From contig NZ_BONE01000019.1 of assembly GCF_016862555.1 (NCBI RefSeq), forward strand, positions 56,922-120,921: DNA of 64,000 nucleotides, read 5' to 3'. A program made the position numbers and the translations under genes. The notes under the pieces were generated by a model. It was not told the DNA's origin. It was given only the letters and a program-made list of their open reading frames with translations, and did not search any database. This DNA comes from Asanoa siamensis. Lineage in GTDB: Bacteria > Actinomycetota > Actinomycetes > Mycobacteriales > Micromonosporaceae. Shown in pieces: positions 1 through 9,261 of the stretch (within the stretch, counting starts at the first letter, position 1; each line of letters starts with the position of its first letter).

Positions 1-88
1 CCGCCCGGTCGAGGTGCTGCTCTTCGCCCAGCCCTACGGCGAGGGTGAACGCGCAGGGCCTGGTGTCGCGGCTCCAGGTTCGGCGTGA
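1..88 (+). CDS. 3' end of an unidentified protein gene (cut by window edge)
   Basis: Reading from base 2, an open frame of 28 codons runs to a TGA at 86-88, with a plausible C-terminus (RPVEVLLFAQPYGEGERAGP, then GVAAPGSA). The frame has GC-rich third positions like the neighbouring genes and the gap to the next gene is 74 bases, so it probably is the tail of an upstream co-directional gene. Too little remains to name a family. Confidence 0.4.
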   Translation, partial: RPVEVLLFAQPYGEGERAGPGVAAPGSA

Positions 89-162
89 AGACTGGTGGCT
101 GTTGTTTGCTGACCGCCAGATCAGGGCCGGCGTTGGCCGCCGGCTCGCTGAAGGGCTGAACC

Positions 163-1035
163 GTGTCCATTCCCCCGTTGACGCTGGGCGCCTCCATGCT
201 CGGCAACCGTGCCGAAGGCGTCGAACTCGCCACCGCCCTGCTCCGCTCGCCGTACGGCGCCGTCGACACGTCCAACAACTACGCCGACGGCCGCAGTGAG
301 TCGCTGCTCGGTGACGCGCTGCGGTCGTGGTCGGAGCCGACCGCCCCCGCGACCCTCTATTCCAAGGCCGACGCGGACCCCACCACGGGCGTCTTCGACG
401 GCGACCGGGTGTGGCGCTCGTGGGAGGAGACGACGAAGCGGCTCGGCGTGGAGCGGCTGCCGATGTACCACCTGCACGACCCTTACGGCATGACGGTGGC
501 CGAGGCCGCGGCGCCCGGCGGGGCGATCGAGGCGCTGGTCGCGCTCCGCGCGCAGGGCCTCGTCGGCTCGATCGGCATCGCGGCGGGCCGCCGCCGGCTC
601 GTCGAGGAGTACGTGCGCACCGATGTCTTCAACGCGGTCCTGACCCACAACCGCTACACACTGGTGGACCAGAGCGCAGCCGGCATCATCGAGGCGGCGA
701 CGGAGCGCGGCATGACGGTCTTCAACGCGGCCCCGTTCGGCGGAGGCATCCTGGCGGGTTCTTCTCCGGACCGCTACGCCTACCAGCCGGCCCGCCCGGA
801 GGTCCTGGCGTTCGTGTCGAAGCTGTCCTCCCTGTGCGCGTCGTGGGATGTCCCGTTGGCCGCGGCGGCGTTGCACTTCTCGCTGCGGTCGCCGCTGGTG
901 CACTCGACGGTGGTCGGGGTGTCGTCCTTGGCTCGGTTGGCGGCGCTGGACGAACTGGTCGCGGTCGAGGTGCCGGACGGGTTCTTCGAGGCTGTCGGTG
1001 AGCTGGGGACGCCGCCGGTGGCGCTCGACGAGTGA
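163..1035 (+). CDS. Aldo/keto reductase, D-threo-aldose 1-dehydrogenase type
   Basis: The 290-residue protein has the aldo/keto reductase TIM-barrel layout. It opens with TLGASMLGN and carries the expected catalytic tetrad: Asp35 and Tyr40 in VDTSNNYADG, Lys67 in YSKAD, and His103 in MYHLHDP. A late motif FNAAPFGGGILAG is typical of the L-fucose/D-threo-aldose dehydrogenase and pyridoxal dehydrogenase branch, which oxidise sugar-like substrates with NAD(P). The GTG start at 163 has AAGGG eight bases upstream. It is convergent with hutH and separated from it by a GC-rich repeat block. The substrate is not predictable; the family call is firm. Confidence 0.88.
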   Translation: MSIPPLTLGASMLGNRAEGVELATALLRSPYGAVDTSNNYADGRSESLLGDALRSWSEPTAPATLYSKADADPTTGVFDGDRVWRSWEETTKRLGVERLPMYHLHDPYGMTVAEAAAPGGAIEALVALRAQGLVGSIGIAAGRRRLVEEYVRTDVFNAVLTHNRYTLVDQSAAGIIEAATERGMTVFNAAPFGGGILAGSSPDRYAYQPARPEVLAFVSKLSSLCASWDVPLAAAALHFSLRSPLVHSTVVGVSSLARLAALDELVAVEVPDGFFEAVGELGTPPVALDE

Positions 1036-1091
1036 ACTGACCGCGGTAGGCACCCGGACGCCTCGTCGAAGCCTCTTGCCGGCGGCTCGCG

Positions 1092-1258
1092 GCGGCCCGG
1101 CCACTGCGCCGGGCGTCGCGCGGCCGGTCGCTGCGCCGGGCCGATGGCGGCCCGGTCACCCGCCGGCCCCACGGCGGCAGGGGACCGCGCGGCCCGGTCA
1201 CTGCGCCGGGCGCCGCGCGGCCCGGTCACTGCGCCGCGCCCACGGCGGCCCGGTCAGG
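1092..1258. repeat. Degenerate ~28-bp GC-rich tandem repeat between convergent genes
   Basis: A core resembling GCGGCCCGGTCACTGCGCC recurs with starts near 1092, 1120, 1147, 1189, 1217 and 1245, so spacings are mostly 27-28 bp with one of 42. The copies at 1189 and 1217 are nearly identical; the others are diverged. It fills most of the 246-base gap between the aldo/keto reductase and hutH. No convincing coding frame or classical terminator is seen here. Confidence 0.7.
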
Positions 1259-1281
1259 CGCCGGGCCGCCGCACTGGCCGG

Positions 1282-2820
1282 TCAGCTCAGGGGGCCGAGC
1301 TCCGTCTCGATCGCCGTGCGTAGGTCCGGTCCGCTGACCAGTGCGCGCGCACCCTCGATCGTCGGCGCCAGGAAGACGTCGGGGCCCGGGGTGCCCGCGA
1401 AGCGGGCCACCGCCGCCGTCGCGAGCGCCCCCGCCGGCGACGGGGTGAGCGGCGCCCGGAGCTGGATGCCGCGCACCGCGGCCAGCAGCTCCACGGCCAG
1501 CAGGCTGGTCAGGTTGTCGAGGACGGTACGCAGCTTCTTGGTCGCCGCCCACCCCATCGACACGTGGTCCTCCTGCATGCCGCTGGTCGGCAGCGAGTCG
1601 ACCGACGCGGGCGACGCCAGGCGGCGGTTCTCGGCGACGATCCCGGCGGCCGTGTACTGCGCGATCATCAGCCCCGAGTTGACCCCCGCGTCCGGGGACA
1701 GGAACGGCGGCAGCTCGCGGGACCGGGTCACGTCGAGGAGGCGGTCGACCCGCCGCTCGGCGATGGCGCCGACCTCGGCCGCCGCGATCGCCAGGTAGTC
1801 GGCCGCGAAGCCCAGCGGCGCCCCGTGGAAGTTGCCCGTCGACTCGACCCGGCCGTCGGGCAGGACGATCGGGTTGTCGACCACCGAGCGGAGCTCGCGG
1901 CCCGCCACCTGGGTAGCGAACTCGAGCGTGTCGCGCGCCGCGCCGGCCACCTGCGGGGCGCAGCGCATCGAGTACGCGTCCTGCACCGCGTGGACCAGGT
2001 CGTCCCGGTGGGAGTCCATAATGGCCGAGCCCTGCAGCAGCCGGTAGATGTTGGCCGCCGACGTGGCCTGGCCCGGGTGGGGCCGGATCGCGTGCAGCTC
2101 CGGCATGAACGGCCGGTCGGTGCCGAGCATCGCCTCGATCGACAAGGCGGCGGTCAGGTCGGCCATCGTGAACAGGTGCGCGGCGTCGCCGAGCGCGAGC
2201 AGCAGCATGCCGAGCATGCCGTCGGTGCCGTTGACCAGCGCCAGGCCCTCCTTGGCGGCCAGCGTGATCGGGCGCAGGCCGGCGCGGCGCAGGGCCTCGC
2301 CGCCGTCGATGCGGGTGCCGGACTTGTCGAGGACCCAGCCCTCACCGAGCAGCACCAGCGCGCAGTGCGCCAGCGGGGCGAGGTCGCCGGACGCGCCGAG
2401 CGAGCCGTGCTCGGGCACCCACGGCGTCACGTCGGCATTGAGCAGGTCGACCAGCGACTGGGCGACCAGCGGCCGGACGCCGGAGCGGCCCATCGCCAGC
2501 GATCGGATCCGCAGCAGCATCATCGCCCGGACGACCTCGCGCGGCATCGGGGCGCCGACGCCGGCCGCGTGCGAGCGGATCAGCGCGTGCTGCAGCTCCG
2601 CGCGCCGGTCGCTGGCCACGAACGTGTTGGCCAGCGAGCCGAAGCCGGTCGAGACGCCGTAGACCGGGCGCCCCGACTCCTCGATGCGGTCCACGTGGGC
2701 CCGCGACTCCGCCATCGCCTCGACGGCGGTGGGGTGCAGCTCGACGAGCGCGGCCCCGCGGGCCACGGCATGGACGTCGGCGGGCGTGACGCCGGTGGGC
2801 AGGACGGTGACAGTCGTCAT
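1282..2820 (-). CDS. hutH: Histidine ammonia-lyase
   Basis: This 512-residue enzyme converts L-histidine to urocanate and ammonia, the first step of histidine degradation in the cytoplasm. The Ala-Ser-Gly triad that forms the MIO cofactor lies at 143-145 in [12 protein letters not shown], and Tyr53 sits in the conserved loop [17 protein letters not shown] and the C-terminal QEDHVSMG motif also match the family, and the length is normal (about 510). It is the last gene of the hut operon; its ATG overlaps the hutI stop by ATGA, so translation is probably coupled. Confidence 0.97.
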   Translation of the reverse strand: MTTVTVLPTGVTPADVHAVARGAALVELHPTAVEAMAESRAHVDRIEESGRPVYGVSTGFGSLANTFVASDRRAELQHALIRSHAAGVGAPMPREVVRAMMLLRIRSLAMGRSGVRPLVAQSLVDLLNADVTPWVPEHGSLGASGDLAPLAHCALVLLGEGWVLDKSGTRIDGGEALRRAGLRPITLAAKEGLALVNGTDGMLGMLLLALGDAAHLFTMADLTAALSIEAMLGTDRPFMPELHAIRPHPGQATSAANIYRLLQGSAIMDSHRDDLVHAVQDAYSMRCAPQVAGAARDTLEFATQVAGRELRSVVDNPIVLPDGRVESTGNFHGAPLGFAADYLAIAAAEVGAIAERRVDRLLDVTRSRELPPFLSPDAGVNSGLMIAQYTAAGIVAENRRLASPASVDSLPTSGMQEDHVSMGWAATKKLRTVLDNLTSLLAVELLAAVRGIQLRAPLTPSPAGALATAAVARFAGTPGPDVFLAPTIEGARALVSGPDLRTAIETELGPLS

Positions 2821-3983
2821 TGCGGGACTCCGTTGTGCAGGACCTTGGTGACCAGCGGGACGCCGGGCCGGTAGGCCAGGTGCAGATGGGTGGGCGCGTC
2901 GAGCAGCACGAGGTCGGCCCGTGCACCGGGGCGGATCACGCCCACGTCGTCGCGGAGCAGCGCCCGGGCGCCGCCCGCCGTGGCCGCCCAGACCGCCTCG
3001 GCGGGCGTCATGCCCATCTCGCGGACGGCGAGCGCGATGCAGAACGGCATCGAGGAGGTGTACGAGGATCCCGGGTTGCAGTCGGTCGCCAGCGCGACGG
3101 TGGCGCCGGCGTCGAGCAGCCGCCGCGCGTCGGGATAGGCGGACCGGGTGGAGAACTCGGCGCCGGGCAACAGCGTCGCCACGGTACGCGACGCGGCCAG
3201 CGCGTCGATGTCGTCGCGGGACAGGTGCGTGCAGTGGTCGGCGCTGGCCGCCCCGAGCTCCACCGCGAGCTGCACACCGTCGCCGGGGCCGAGTTGGTTG
3301 GCGTGCACGCGTACACCCAGGCCCGCGTCCTTGCCCACCGTCAGGATCGCCCGCGCGTGGTCGGGATCGAAGGCGCCCTTCTCGCAGAACACGTCGATCC
3401 AGCGGGCATAGGGGCGCGCCGCCCGCAGCATCGGCCCGCAGACCAGCCCGACGTAGTCGTCGGCCCGGTCGGCGTATTCGGGCGGCACCACGTGGGCGCC
3501 GAGGAACGTGGTCTCCCGGCTGAACTCGGCGGCGATCCGCAGGGAGCGGGCCTCGTCGGCGACCGTCAGCCCGTACCCACTCTTGATCTCGATCGTCGTG
3601 GTGCCCTGGCGCAGCGTCTCGGCCCGCAGCCGGGCCACGTTGTCGCGGAGCACGTCGTCGCCGGCGGCGCGGGTCGCGGCGACCGTGGTGCGGATGCCCC
3701 CGCCCGTGTAGGCCTCGCCGGCCATCCGCGCGGCGAACTCGGCGGCCCGGTCGCCGGCGAAGACGAGGTGCGCGTGGCTGTCGACGAAGCCGGGCAGCAC
3801 CGCGCCGCCCTGCGCGTCGATCCGCCGGTCGGCGGCCGGCGCGTAGCGGCTCGGGCCGATCCAGGCGACCTCGCCCTCTTCGACGAGCACCGCCGCCTTG
3901 CGCCGGATGCCCAGCGGGCCACCCTCGCCGGTGCCGGGGATGTTGGTCACCAGTTCGCCGATGTTGTCGACCAGGAAGGTCAC
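2817..3983 (-). CDS. hutI: Imidazolonepropionase
   Basis: The protein hydrolyses 4-imidazolone-5-propanoate to N-formimidoyl-L-glutamate, the third hut step. Its amidohydrolase metal site is seen in [16 protein letters not shown] (His70, His72) and in later HANQLG and ATDCNPG motifs. The open frame extends far upstream, but the real start is the GTG at 3983: it overlaps the hutF stop as GTGA and yields 388 residues beginning [10 protein letters not shown], a normal family length. Upstream codons in this frame belong to the shadow of hutF. Confidence 0.95.
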   Translation of the reverse strand: MTFLVDNIGELVTNIPGTGEGGPLGIRRKAAVLVEEGEVAWIGPSRYAPAADRRIDAQGGAVLPGFVDSHAHLVFAGDRAAEFAARMAGEAYTGGGIRTTVAATRAAGDDVLRDNVARLRAETLRQGTTTIEIKSGYGLTVADEARSLRIAAEFSRETTFLGAHVVPPEYADRADDYVGLVCGPMLRAARPYARWIDVFCEKGAFDPDHARAILTVGKDAGLGVRVHANQLGPGDGVQLAVELGAASADHCTHLSRDDIDALAASRTVATLLPGAEFSTRSAYPDARRLLDAGATVALATDCNPGSSYTSSMPFCIALAVREMGMTPAEAVWAATAGGARALLRDDVGVIRPGARADLVLLDAPTHLHLAYRPGVPLVTKVLHNGVPQ

Positions 3984-5317
3984 CACAGGCTGCTCACCGC
4001 CTCTTCGAGCGCCGCCGGCACGTCTATCCGGACATGGTGCCCCTCGCGTACGACGACCCGCCCGTCGACCACCACCGTGGTGACGTCGGCGGCAGTCGCG
4101 GCCAGCGGCACACCGACCGGCGGGGCGCCGGCCGTACGCGGGCTCGCGGTGTCGACCGTGACCAGGTCGGCCCGTTCGCCGACCGCGATGCGGCCCACGT
4201 CGGCCCACCCCAGCGCGGCCTGGCCGGCCACCGACGCGGCCCGGACCAACTCGGCCGGCATGAAGTGGCCGCGCCGCTCGGTGCGCAGCCGCTCGCCGGC
4301 CTCCAACGCCCGCGCCTCCTCGAACAGGTCGATCACGGCCTGGCTGTCGCTGCCAAGCGAGAGCGGGCTGCCGGCGTCGGCGAGCGCCCGGGCCGGGCCG
4401 ATGCCGTCGGCGAGGTCGCGTTCGGTGGTCGGGCAGAAGCAGACGCCCGTGCCGGTGTCGCCCAGCAGCGTGCGGTCGAGGTCGGTGAGGTGGGTGGCGT
4501 GTACGGCGGTCGACCGCGGCCCGAGGATGCCGCTGTCGGAGAGCACCTCGGTCGGGGTGCGCCCGTAGGCCGCGAGGCAGGCCTCGTTCTCGGCCCGCTG
4601 CTCGGAGAGGTGGAAGTGCAGCGGGCGCCCGGCGGTGCGTTCGGCGAACTCGGGGAGGAGGGCGGCGGGCACGGCCCGGACCGAGTGCAGCGCGGCGCCG
4701 ATCCGGACCGACTCGGTGTTGTCGGCGTTGGCGTCGTCGAGGCGGGCCAGCCGCTCGAGGTAGGCGTCGAGGTCCTGGTCGCCGAACCGCCGTTGGACGC
4801 CCTCCAGCGGGGCACCGTCGGCCGACGAGGTCAGGTAGAGCGTGTCGAGCAGCGTGATCCGGATGCCGGCCTGCGCCGCCGCCTCGATCAGCACCGTGCC
4901 CATCACGTTGGGGTCGACGTAGGGCTCGCCGTCGACGTCGTGGTGCAGGTAGTGGAACTCGCCCACGGTGGTGATGCCGGTCAGCGCCATCTCCGCGTAG
5001 GTCGCCCGGGCCAGCGCCAGGTAGCGGTCGGGGTCGAGCCGCCCGGCCAGCGCGTACATCCGGTCGCGCCAGGTCCAGAAGCTGCCCCGGTCGTCGGTGG
5101 TGCGGCCGCGCAGCGCACGGTGGAACGCGTGCGAGTGGGCGTTGGCGAGCCCCGGCAGGGTGAGCCCCCGGAGCCGGGTCGCACCGGCCGGCGGCGTCGC
5201 GACGCCGACCGTGATGGTCGAGAACCGCGAGTCGACCACCTCGATCACCACCCGGTCGGTCGGCGCCTCGTCGGACCCCAACCAGGCCCAGTCGGCGTAC
5301 CACAGCCCATCGCTCAT
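3980..5317 (-). CDS. hutF: Formimidoylglutamate deiminase
   Basis: The 445-residue amidohydrolase deaminates N-formimidoyl-L-glutamate to N-formyl-L-glutamate and ammonia, the branch found in Pseudomonas and Streptomyces rather than the one-step HutG route. The metal-binding motif [11 protein letters not shown] (His61, His63) and the HFHLSEQ and HATHLTD blocks are present. The ATG at 5317 has a GAGGAG ribosome-binding sequence six bases upstream, and that sequence is inside a perfect hairpin (5321-5343). Its stop overlaps the hutI start. Confidence 0.95.
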   Translation of the reverse strand: MSDGLWYADWAWLGSDEAPTDRVVIEVVDSRFSTITVGVATPPAGATRLRGLTLPGLANAHSHAFHRALRGRTTDDRGSFWTWRDRMYALAGRLDPDRYLALARATYAEMALTGITTVGEFHYLHHDVDGEPYVDPNVMGTVLIEAAAQAGIRITLLDTLYLTSSADGAPLEGVQRRFGDQDLDAYLERLARLDDANADNTESVRIGAALHSVRAVPAALLPEFAERTAGRPLHFHLSEQRAENEACLAAYGRTPTEVLSDSGILGPRSTAVHATHLTDLDRTLLGDTGTGVCFCPTTERDLADGIGPARALADAGSPLSLGSDSQAVIDLFEEARALEAGERLRTERRGHFMPAELVRAASVAGQAALGWADVGRIAVGERADLVTVDTASPRTAGAPPVGVPLAATAADVTTVVVDGRVVVREGHHVRIDVPAALEEAVSSLW

Positions 5318-5320
5318 GCC

Positions 5321-5343
5321 CGCTCCTCACTTCGTGAGGAGCG
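5321..5343 (-). promoter_or_regulatory. Hairpin that encloses the hutF ribosome-binding site
   Basis: On the transcribed strand CGCTCCTCAC, loop GAA, then GTGAGGAGCG form a perfect 10-bp stem ending three bases before the hutF ATG. The 3' arm contains the GAGGAG Shine-Dalgarno sequence, so the folded form should mask it. A second palindrome-rich string (GCGAGCGGAGCGAGCGAAC on the minus strand) sits at 5373-5391. Either this is translational control within the operon or a common genomic repeat that happens to lie here. Confidence 0.55.
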
Positions 5344-5390
5344 GCAGGAGCTCCGATCACTGAGCTGGCCAGTTCGCTCGCTCCGCTCGC

Positions 5391-6662
5391 TCATTTTGCG
5401 ACCCCCTCGTCATGATCAACGAGTGGCGTGCTGGACAGTTCCTCCAGCACGCGGGCCAGCGCCTCGACGCCCGCGGCGCAGTCGGCGTCAGCGGCCGTCT
5501 CGGCCGGCGCGTGGCTGACACCGGTGGGGTTGCGGACGAAGAGCATCGCCGTGGGTAGGTGCGCGGAGAGCACCCCGGCGTCGTGGCCCGCACCGGTCGG
5601 CAGGATCGGCACGCCGCCGAGCAGCCCGGCCAGCCGCGCGGCCAGACCCTCGTCGAACCGCACCTCGCCGGTCGTCGACTCGGCGGTGAACCGGATCCCG
5701 GTGCCGTCCCGCCCGGCCCGTTCGGTCGCCTTCTTCGCGACCGCCTCGACCAGCGCGGCCAGTGTCGCCTCGTCGGCGGCCCGGGCGTCGAGCCAACCGC
5801 GTACGGCGGACGGGATCGCGTTGGTCGCGTTGGGGGTGACCTCGACCCGCCCGACGGTCGCGTGCGCGTCCCGGAGCCGGGCCTCCTTGTTGGCGGCCAG
5901 CACCGTGAAGGCGTAGGTCAGCATCGGGTCGCGCCGGTCGCTCATCAGCGTCGTGCCGGCGTGGTTGCCCTCGCCCTCGACGTCGAACCGCCACCGCCCG
6001 TGCGGCCAGATCGCGCTGGCCACCCCGACCGGCGCGGCCAGTGCGCGCCCCTGCTCGACGTGCAACTCGACGTAGGCGTCGAAGCCGGCGACCAGGTCGG
6101 GCCGCGCCCCGGCGGGAGCGGCGCCCAGGACGTCGCCCAGGGCGAGTCCGTCGCGGTCGGTGAGCTCGGCGGCCCGCGCCGGGTCGATCGCCCCGGTCAG
6201 CAGCCGCGACCCGAGGCAGGCGACCCCGAACCGCGACCCCTCCTCCTCGGCGAACGCGGCCACGGTGATCGGCCGCGCGGGCCGGAAACCCCGCGCCCGC
6301 AACAGGTCGACCGCGAGAAAGGCGGACACGATCCCGAGCGGCCCGTCGAACGCCCCACCATGCGGCACAGAGTCGAAATGACTCCCGGTCAACACCCCAC
6401 CGGGCCCGTTGCCGTCCCCGCGGCCGGAGACCGCCCCCGACGCCCCGGCGGCCGGAGACCAGGTGGCGAAGAGGTTGCCGTTGCCGTCGTGGGTGACCGG
6501 CATGTCGCGGGACGCGGCCTGGGCATGGAACCAGTCGCGGAGCGCGACCTCGGCCGGCGACCAGGCGAAGCGCAGGTAGCCGCCGTCCGGTGCGCGGCCG
6601 ATGCCCGACAGCTCCGCCCACACCTCGCGGAAGGTGTGCACCAGGTCAAGGTCGCTGGACAT
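5391..6662 (-). CDS. M20 amidohydrolase (allantoate amidohydrolase/carbamoylase type) in hut operon
   Basis: The 423-residue protein belongs to the M20 dinuclear-zinc family of allantoate amidohydrolases, ureidoglycolate hydrolases and N-carbamoyl-amino-acid hydrolases. Ligands are visible in GSHFDSVP (His95), GGAFDGPLG (Asp106), EEEGSRFG (Glu139-141), LHVEQG and the late GAGHDAG. It lies between hutU and hutF on the same strand, four bases after the hutU stop. No hutG-type formylglutamate hydrolase is present, so by position it is the likely N-formyl-L-glutamate amidohydrolase. Streptomyces hut clusters carry the same gene here, often labelled allantoate amidohydrolase. Family certain; substrate inferred. 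Confidence 0.85.
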   Translation of the reverse strand: MSSDLDLVHTFREVWAELSGIGRAPDGGYLRFAWSPAEVALRDWFHAQAASRDMPVTHDGNGNLFATWSPAAGASGAVSGRGDGNGPGGVLTGSHFDSVPHGGAFDGPLGIVSAFLAVDLLRARGFRPARPITVAAFAEEEGSRFGVACLGSRLLTGAIDPARAAELTDRDGLALGDVLGAAPAGARPDLVAGFDAYVELHVEQGRALAAPVGVASAIWPHGRWRFDVEGEGNHAGTTLMSDRRDPMLTYAFTVLAANKEARLRDAHATVGRVEVTPNATNAIPSAVRGWLDARAADEATLAALVEAVAKKATERAGRDGTGIRFTAESTTGEVRFDEGLAARLAGLLGGVPILPTGAGHDAGVLSAHLPTAMLFVRNPTGVSHAPAETAADADCAAGVEALARVLEELSSTPLVDHDEGVAK

Positions 6663-6666
6663 CAGG

Positions 6667-8301
6667 TCACTCCGCCATCGGGACGCGGACGCCGCGCTCG
6701 GTGGCGACCTCGACGGCGCGGTCGTAGCCCGCGTCGACGTGGCGGATGACGCCCATGCCCGGGTCGTTGGTCAGCACGCGCTCGATCTTCTGGCCCGCCC
6801 GGGCCGTGCCGTCGGCGACGCAGACCTGGCCCGCGTGGATCGAGCGGCCGATGCCCACGCCGCCGCCGTGGTGGATGGACACCCACGACGCGCCGCTCGC
6901 GGTGTTGACCAGCGCGTTGAGCAGCGGCCAGTCGGCGATCGCGTCGGAGCCGTCGGCCATCGCCTCGGTCTCGCGGTAGGGCGAGGCGACCGACCCCGCG
7001 TCGAGGTGGTCGCGGCCGATCACCAGCGGCGCCGAGATCTCGCCGGAGGCGACCATCTCGTTGAACCGCACGCCGGCCTTGTCGCGCTCGCCGTAGCCCA
7101 GCCAGCAGATCCGTGCCGGCAGCCCTTGGAAGGCGACCCGCTCGCCGGCCATCCGGATCCACCGGGCCAGCGACTCGTTCTCCGGGAACAGGTCGAGCAC
7201 CGCCCGGTCGGTCGCGGCGATGTCGGCCGGGTCGCCGGAGAGCGCCGCCCACCGGAACGGGCCCTTGCCCTCGGCGAACAGCGGCCGGATGTAGGCGGGC
7301 ACGAAGCCCGGGAACGCGAACGCCCGGTCGTAGCCGCCCAGCTGGGCCTCGCCGCGGATCGAGTTGCCGTAGTCGAAGACCTCGGCGCCCGCGTCGAGGA
7401 ACCCGACCATCGCGGCCACGTGCGCCGCCATCGACGCCCGCGCGCGGTCGGTGAACTCCTCCGGCTTCGCCGCCGCGTAGTCGGGCGCGTCAGCGAGGTC
7501 GACGCCCTCCGGCAGGTAGGACAGCGGGTCGTGCGCGCTCGTCTGGTCGGTCACGATGTCGATCTCGACGCCCCGGCGCAGCAACTCGGGAAACACGGTC
7601 GCCGCGTTGCCGACCACGCCGACCGACAGCGGGCGCCGCGAAGCCTTCGCCTCCAGAGACAAGGCGACAGCCTCGTCCAGCGACCCGGCCACCACGTCGA
7701 GATAGCGGGTCGCGACCCGGCGGTCGAGCCGTGTCTGGTCGACGTCGACGATCAGGCAGACGCCGTCGTTCATCGTGACCGCCAGCGGCTGCGCCCCGCC
7801 CATGCCGCCGCACCCGGCGGTCAGCGTCAGCGTGCCGGCCAGCGTCCCGCCGAACCGCTTCTCGGCGACGGCGGCGAACGTCTCGTAGGTCCCCTGCAGG
7901 ATCCCCTGCGTGCCGATGTAGATCCACGAGCCCGCGGTCATCTGCCCGTACATCGTCAGTCCGAGCTTCTCCAACCGCCGGAACTCGGGCCACGTGGCCC
8001 AGTCACCGACGAGGTTGGAGTTGGCCAGCAGCACCCGGGGCGCCCACTCGTGGGTGCGGAAGACGCCGACGGGCCGCCCGGACTGCACGAGCATGGTCTC
8101 GTCGTCGCGCAGGGTGTCGAGCGTACGCACGAGCGCGTGGAACGACGGCCAGTCGCGCGCGGCCTTGCCCGTGCCGCCGTAGACCACCAGGTCGTCGGGC
8201 CGCTCGGCCACGTCGGGATCGAGGTTGTTCATCAACATCCGCTTGGCGGCCTCCTGCGGCCACCCCAGGGCGGTGATGGCGCTCCCACGCGGTGCACGCA
8301 T
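6667..8301 (-). CDS. hutU: Urocanate hydratase
   Basis: The 544-residue NAD-dependent enzyme converts urocanate to 4-imidazolone-5-propanoate. Family landmarks include [12 protein letters not shown] near the N-terminus, [16 protein letters not shown] for dinucleotide binding, and [18 protein letters not shown] near the C-terminus. Length is usual for the family. The ATG is preceded by AGGAGG six bases upstream, which overlaps the TAG stop of the regulator gene, so the two are transcribed together. Confidence 0.97.
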   Translation of the reverse strand: MRAPRGSAITALGWPQEAAKRMLMNNLDPDVAERPDDLVVYGGTGKAARDWPSFHALVRTLDTLRDDETMLVQSGRPVGVFRTHEWAPRVLLANSNLVGDWATWPEFRRLEKLGLTMYGQMTAGSWIYIGTQGILQGTYETFAAVAEKRFGGTLAGTLTLTAGCGGMGGAQPLAVTMNDGVCLIVDVDQTRLDRRVATRYLDVVAGSLDEAVALSLEAKASRRPLSVGVVGNAATVFPELLRRGVEIDIVTDQTSAHDPLSYLPEGVDLADAPDYAAAKPEEFTDRARASMAAHVAAMVGFLDAGAEVFDYGNSIRGEAQLGGYDRAFAFPGFVPAYIRPLFAEGKGPFRWAALSGDPADIAATDRAVLDLFPENESLARWIRMAGERVAFQGLPARICWLGYGERDKAGVRFNEMVASGEISAPLVIGRDHLDAGSVASPYRETEAMADGSDAIADWPLLNALVNTASGASWVSIHHGGGVGIGRSIHAGQVCVADGTARAGQKIERVLTNDPGMGVIRHVDAGYDRAVEVATERGVRVPMAE

Positions 8302-8311
8302 AAACGGCCTC

Positions 8312-9172
8312 CTAGCTCACGAACAACTGACGGCGGGACGCGGAACGTTCGAACTCTTCGAGGCGCTGCTGCGACTCGGCCGGGGCGGCGTCGCAGAGGG
8401 CCTGCAGCAGCACCATGGCCAGCGCCATCGGCGCCGCGTGCAGGTCGAAGACGAGTTGGGCGCCGACGGCGGCGGTCAGCACCACGTCGGCATGGTCGGC
8501 GGCGGGGCCGACCGCGGAGTCGGTGATCAGCACGACCGACAGACCGTCGGCCCGGGCGGCGGCCAGCGCCTCGATCGCCTCCCGCGGGTAGCGGGGGAGC
8601 ACGAATGCCAGCAGCGCCGTCGCCCCGGCTGCCCGCGCCTGGTCGACGCGGTCGGCGAGCATGCTGCCCCCGGTGTCGAGCAACCGCACGTCGGGATGGA
8701 CCTTGGCGGCGAAGTATCCGAAATAGCCGGCCAGCGGCGCCGCCGACCGCAGCCCGAGAACAGGCAGGGGCCGGCTGGCGGCCAACAGCGAGCCGGCCTC
8801 GACGAGTCGCGACGAGTCACCCAGCCGACCGGCCAGATCGTGCAGATTGTCAGCCTCGGACCGCACCGCCAGCTGGAACTCGTTGTCCCCGTCGGGCTGG
8901 GCCCACCCGATGTCGATCCGCGGACTCACCAGCTCCCGCAGCTTGCGCCGCAACGCCGGATAGCCGTCATAGCCCAGGGCCAGCGCCAGCCGCGTCACGC
9001 TCGGCTGCGAGACCTGAGCCAACTCGGCGACCTCGGACGCCGACAGATAGGCGGCCGACGTGGCATTTTGCGCCAGGCAGTGCACGATCCGCCGCTGGGT
9101 CGGCGTCAGCCGCGCCCCACGGAAGAGATCCACCACCCGAACGCCTTCATTCACATCGGGCAGCGTATGCAT
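8312..9172 (-). CDS. MurR/RpiR-family transcriptional regulator of the hut operon
   Basis: An N-terminal RpiR helix-turn-helix ([20 protein letters not shown]) is followed by a SIS-type sugar-isomerase effector fold, where the family senses small ligands. The gene heads the hut operon and its stop overlaps the hutU ribosome-binding site, so it most likely controls hut expression and its own. I chose ATG 9172 (286 residues); an in-frame TTG at 9190 would add six residues. Neither has a strong Shine-Dalgarno. That it senses urocanate or histidine is inference. Confidence 0.85.
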   Translation of the reverse strand: MHTLPDVNEGVRVVDLFRGARLTPTQRRIVHCLAQNATSAAYLSASEVAELAQVSQPSVTRLALALGYDGYPALRRKLRELVSPRIDIGWAQPDGDNEFQLAVRSEADNLHDLAGRLGDSSRLVEAGSLLAASRPLPVLGLRSAAPLAGYFGYFAAKVHPDVRLLDTGGSMLADRVDQARAAGATALLAFVLPRYPREAIEALAAARADGLSVVLITDSAVGPAADHADVVLTAAVGAQLVFDLHAAPMALAMVLLQALCDAAPAESQQRLEEFERSASRRQLFVS

Positions 9173-9216
9173 AGAAGTATTCAAAGACAAGTACGAGACG
9201 CGATACTGCGATGACG

Positions 9217-9239
9217 GTTAGCTGTGTGATCCAGCTAAC
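9217..9239. promoter_or_regulatory. Perfect inverted repeat, candidate operator of the RpiR-type regulator
   Basis: GTTAGCTG, spacer TGTGATC, CAGCTAAC is an exact 8-7-8 palindrome in the short region between the divergent regulator/hut operon and the methyltransferase gene. Its position 45 bp upstream of the regulator ATG suits an autoregulatory operator. A weaker AGTAT/ATACT pair lies at 9176-9205. Confidence 0.6.
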
Positions 9240-9261
9240 AGCGTCTGGTACAACTTCCGGG

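Noticed and set aside
1564..2874. Long open frame on the plus strand opposite hutH and hutI
   Set aside because: It mirrors the GC-rich third-position pattern of hut genes; the product is Arg/Gly/His-rich without a fold, while the opposite strand encodes complete enzymes.
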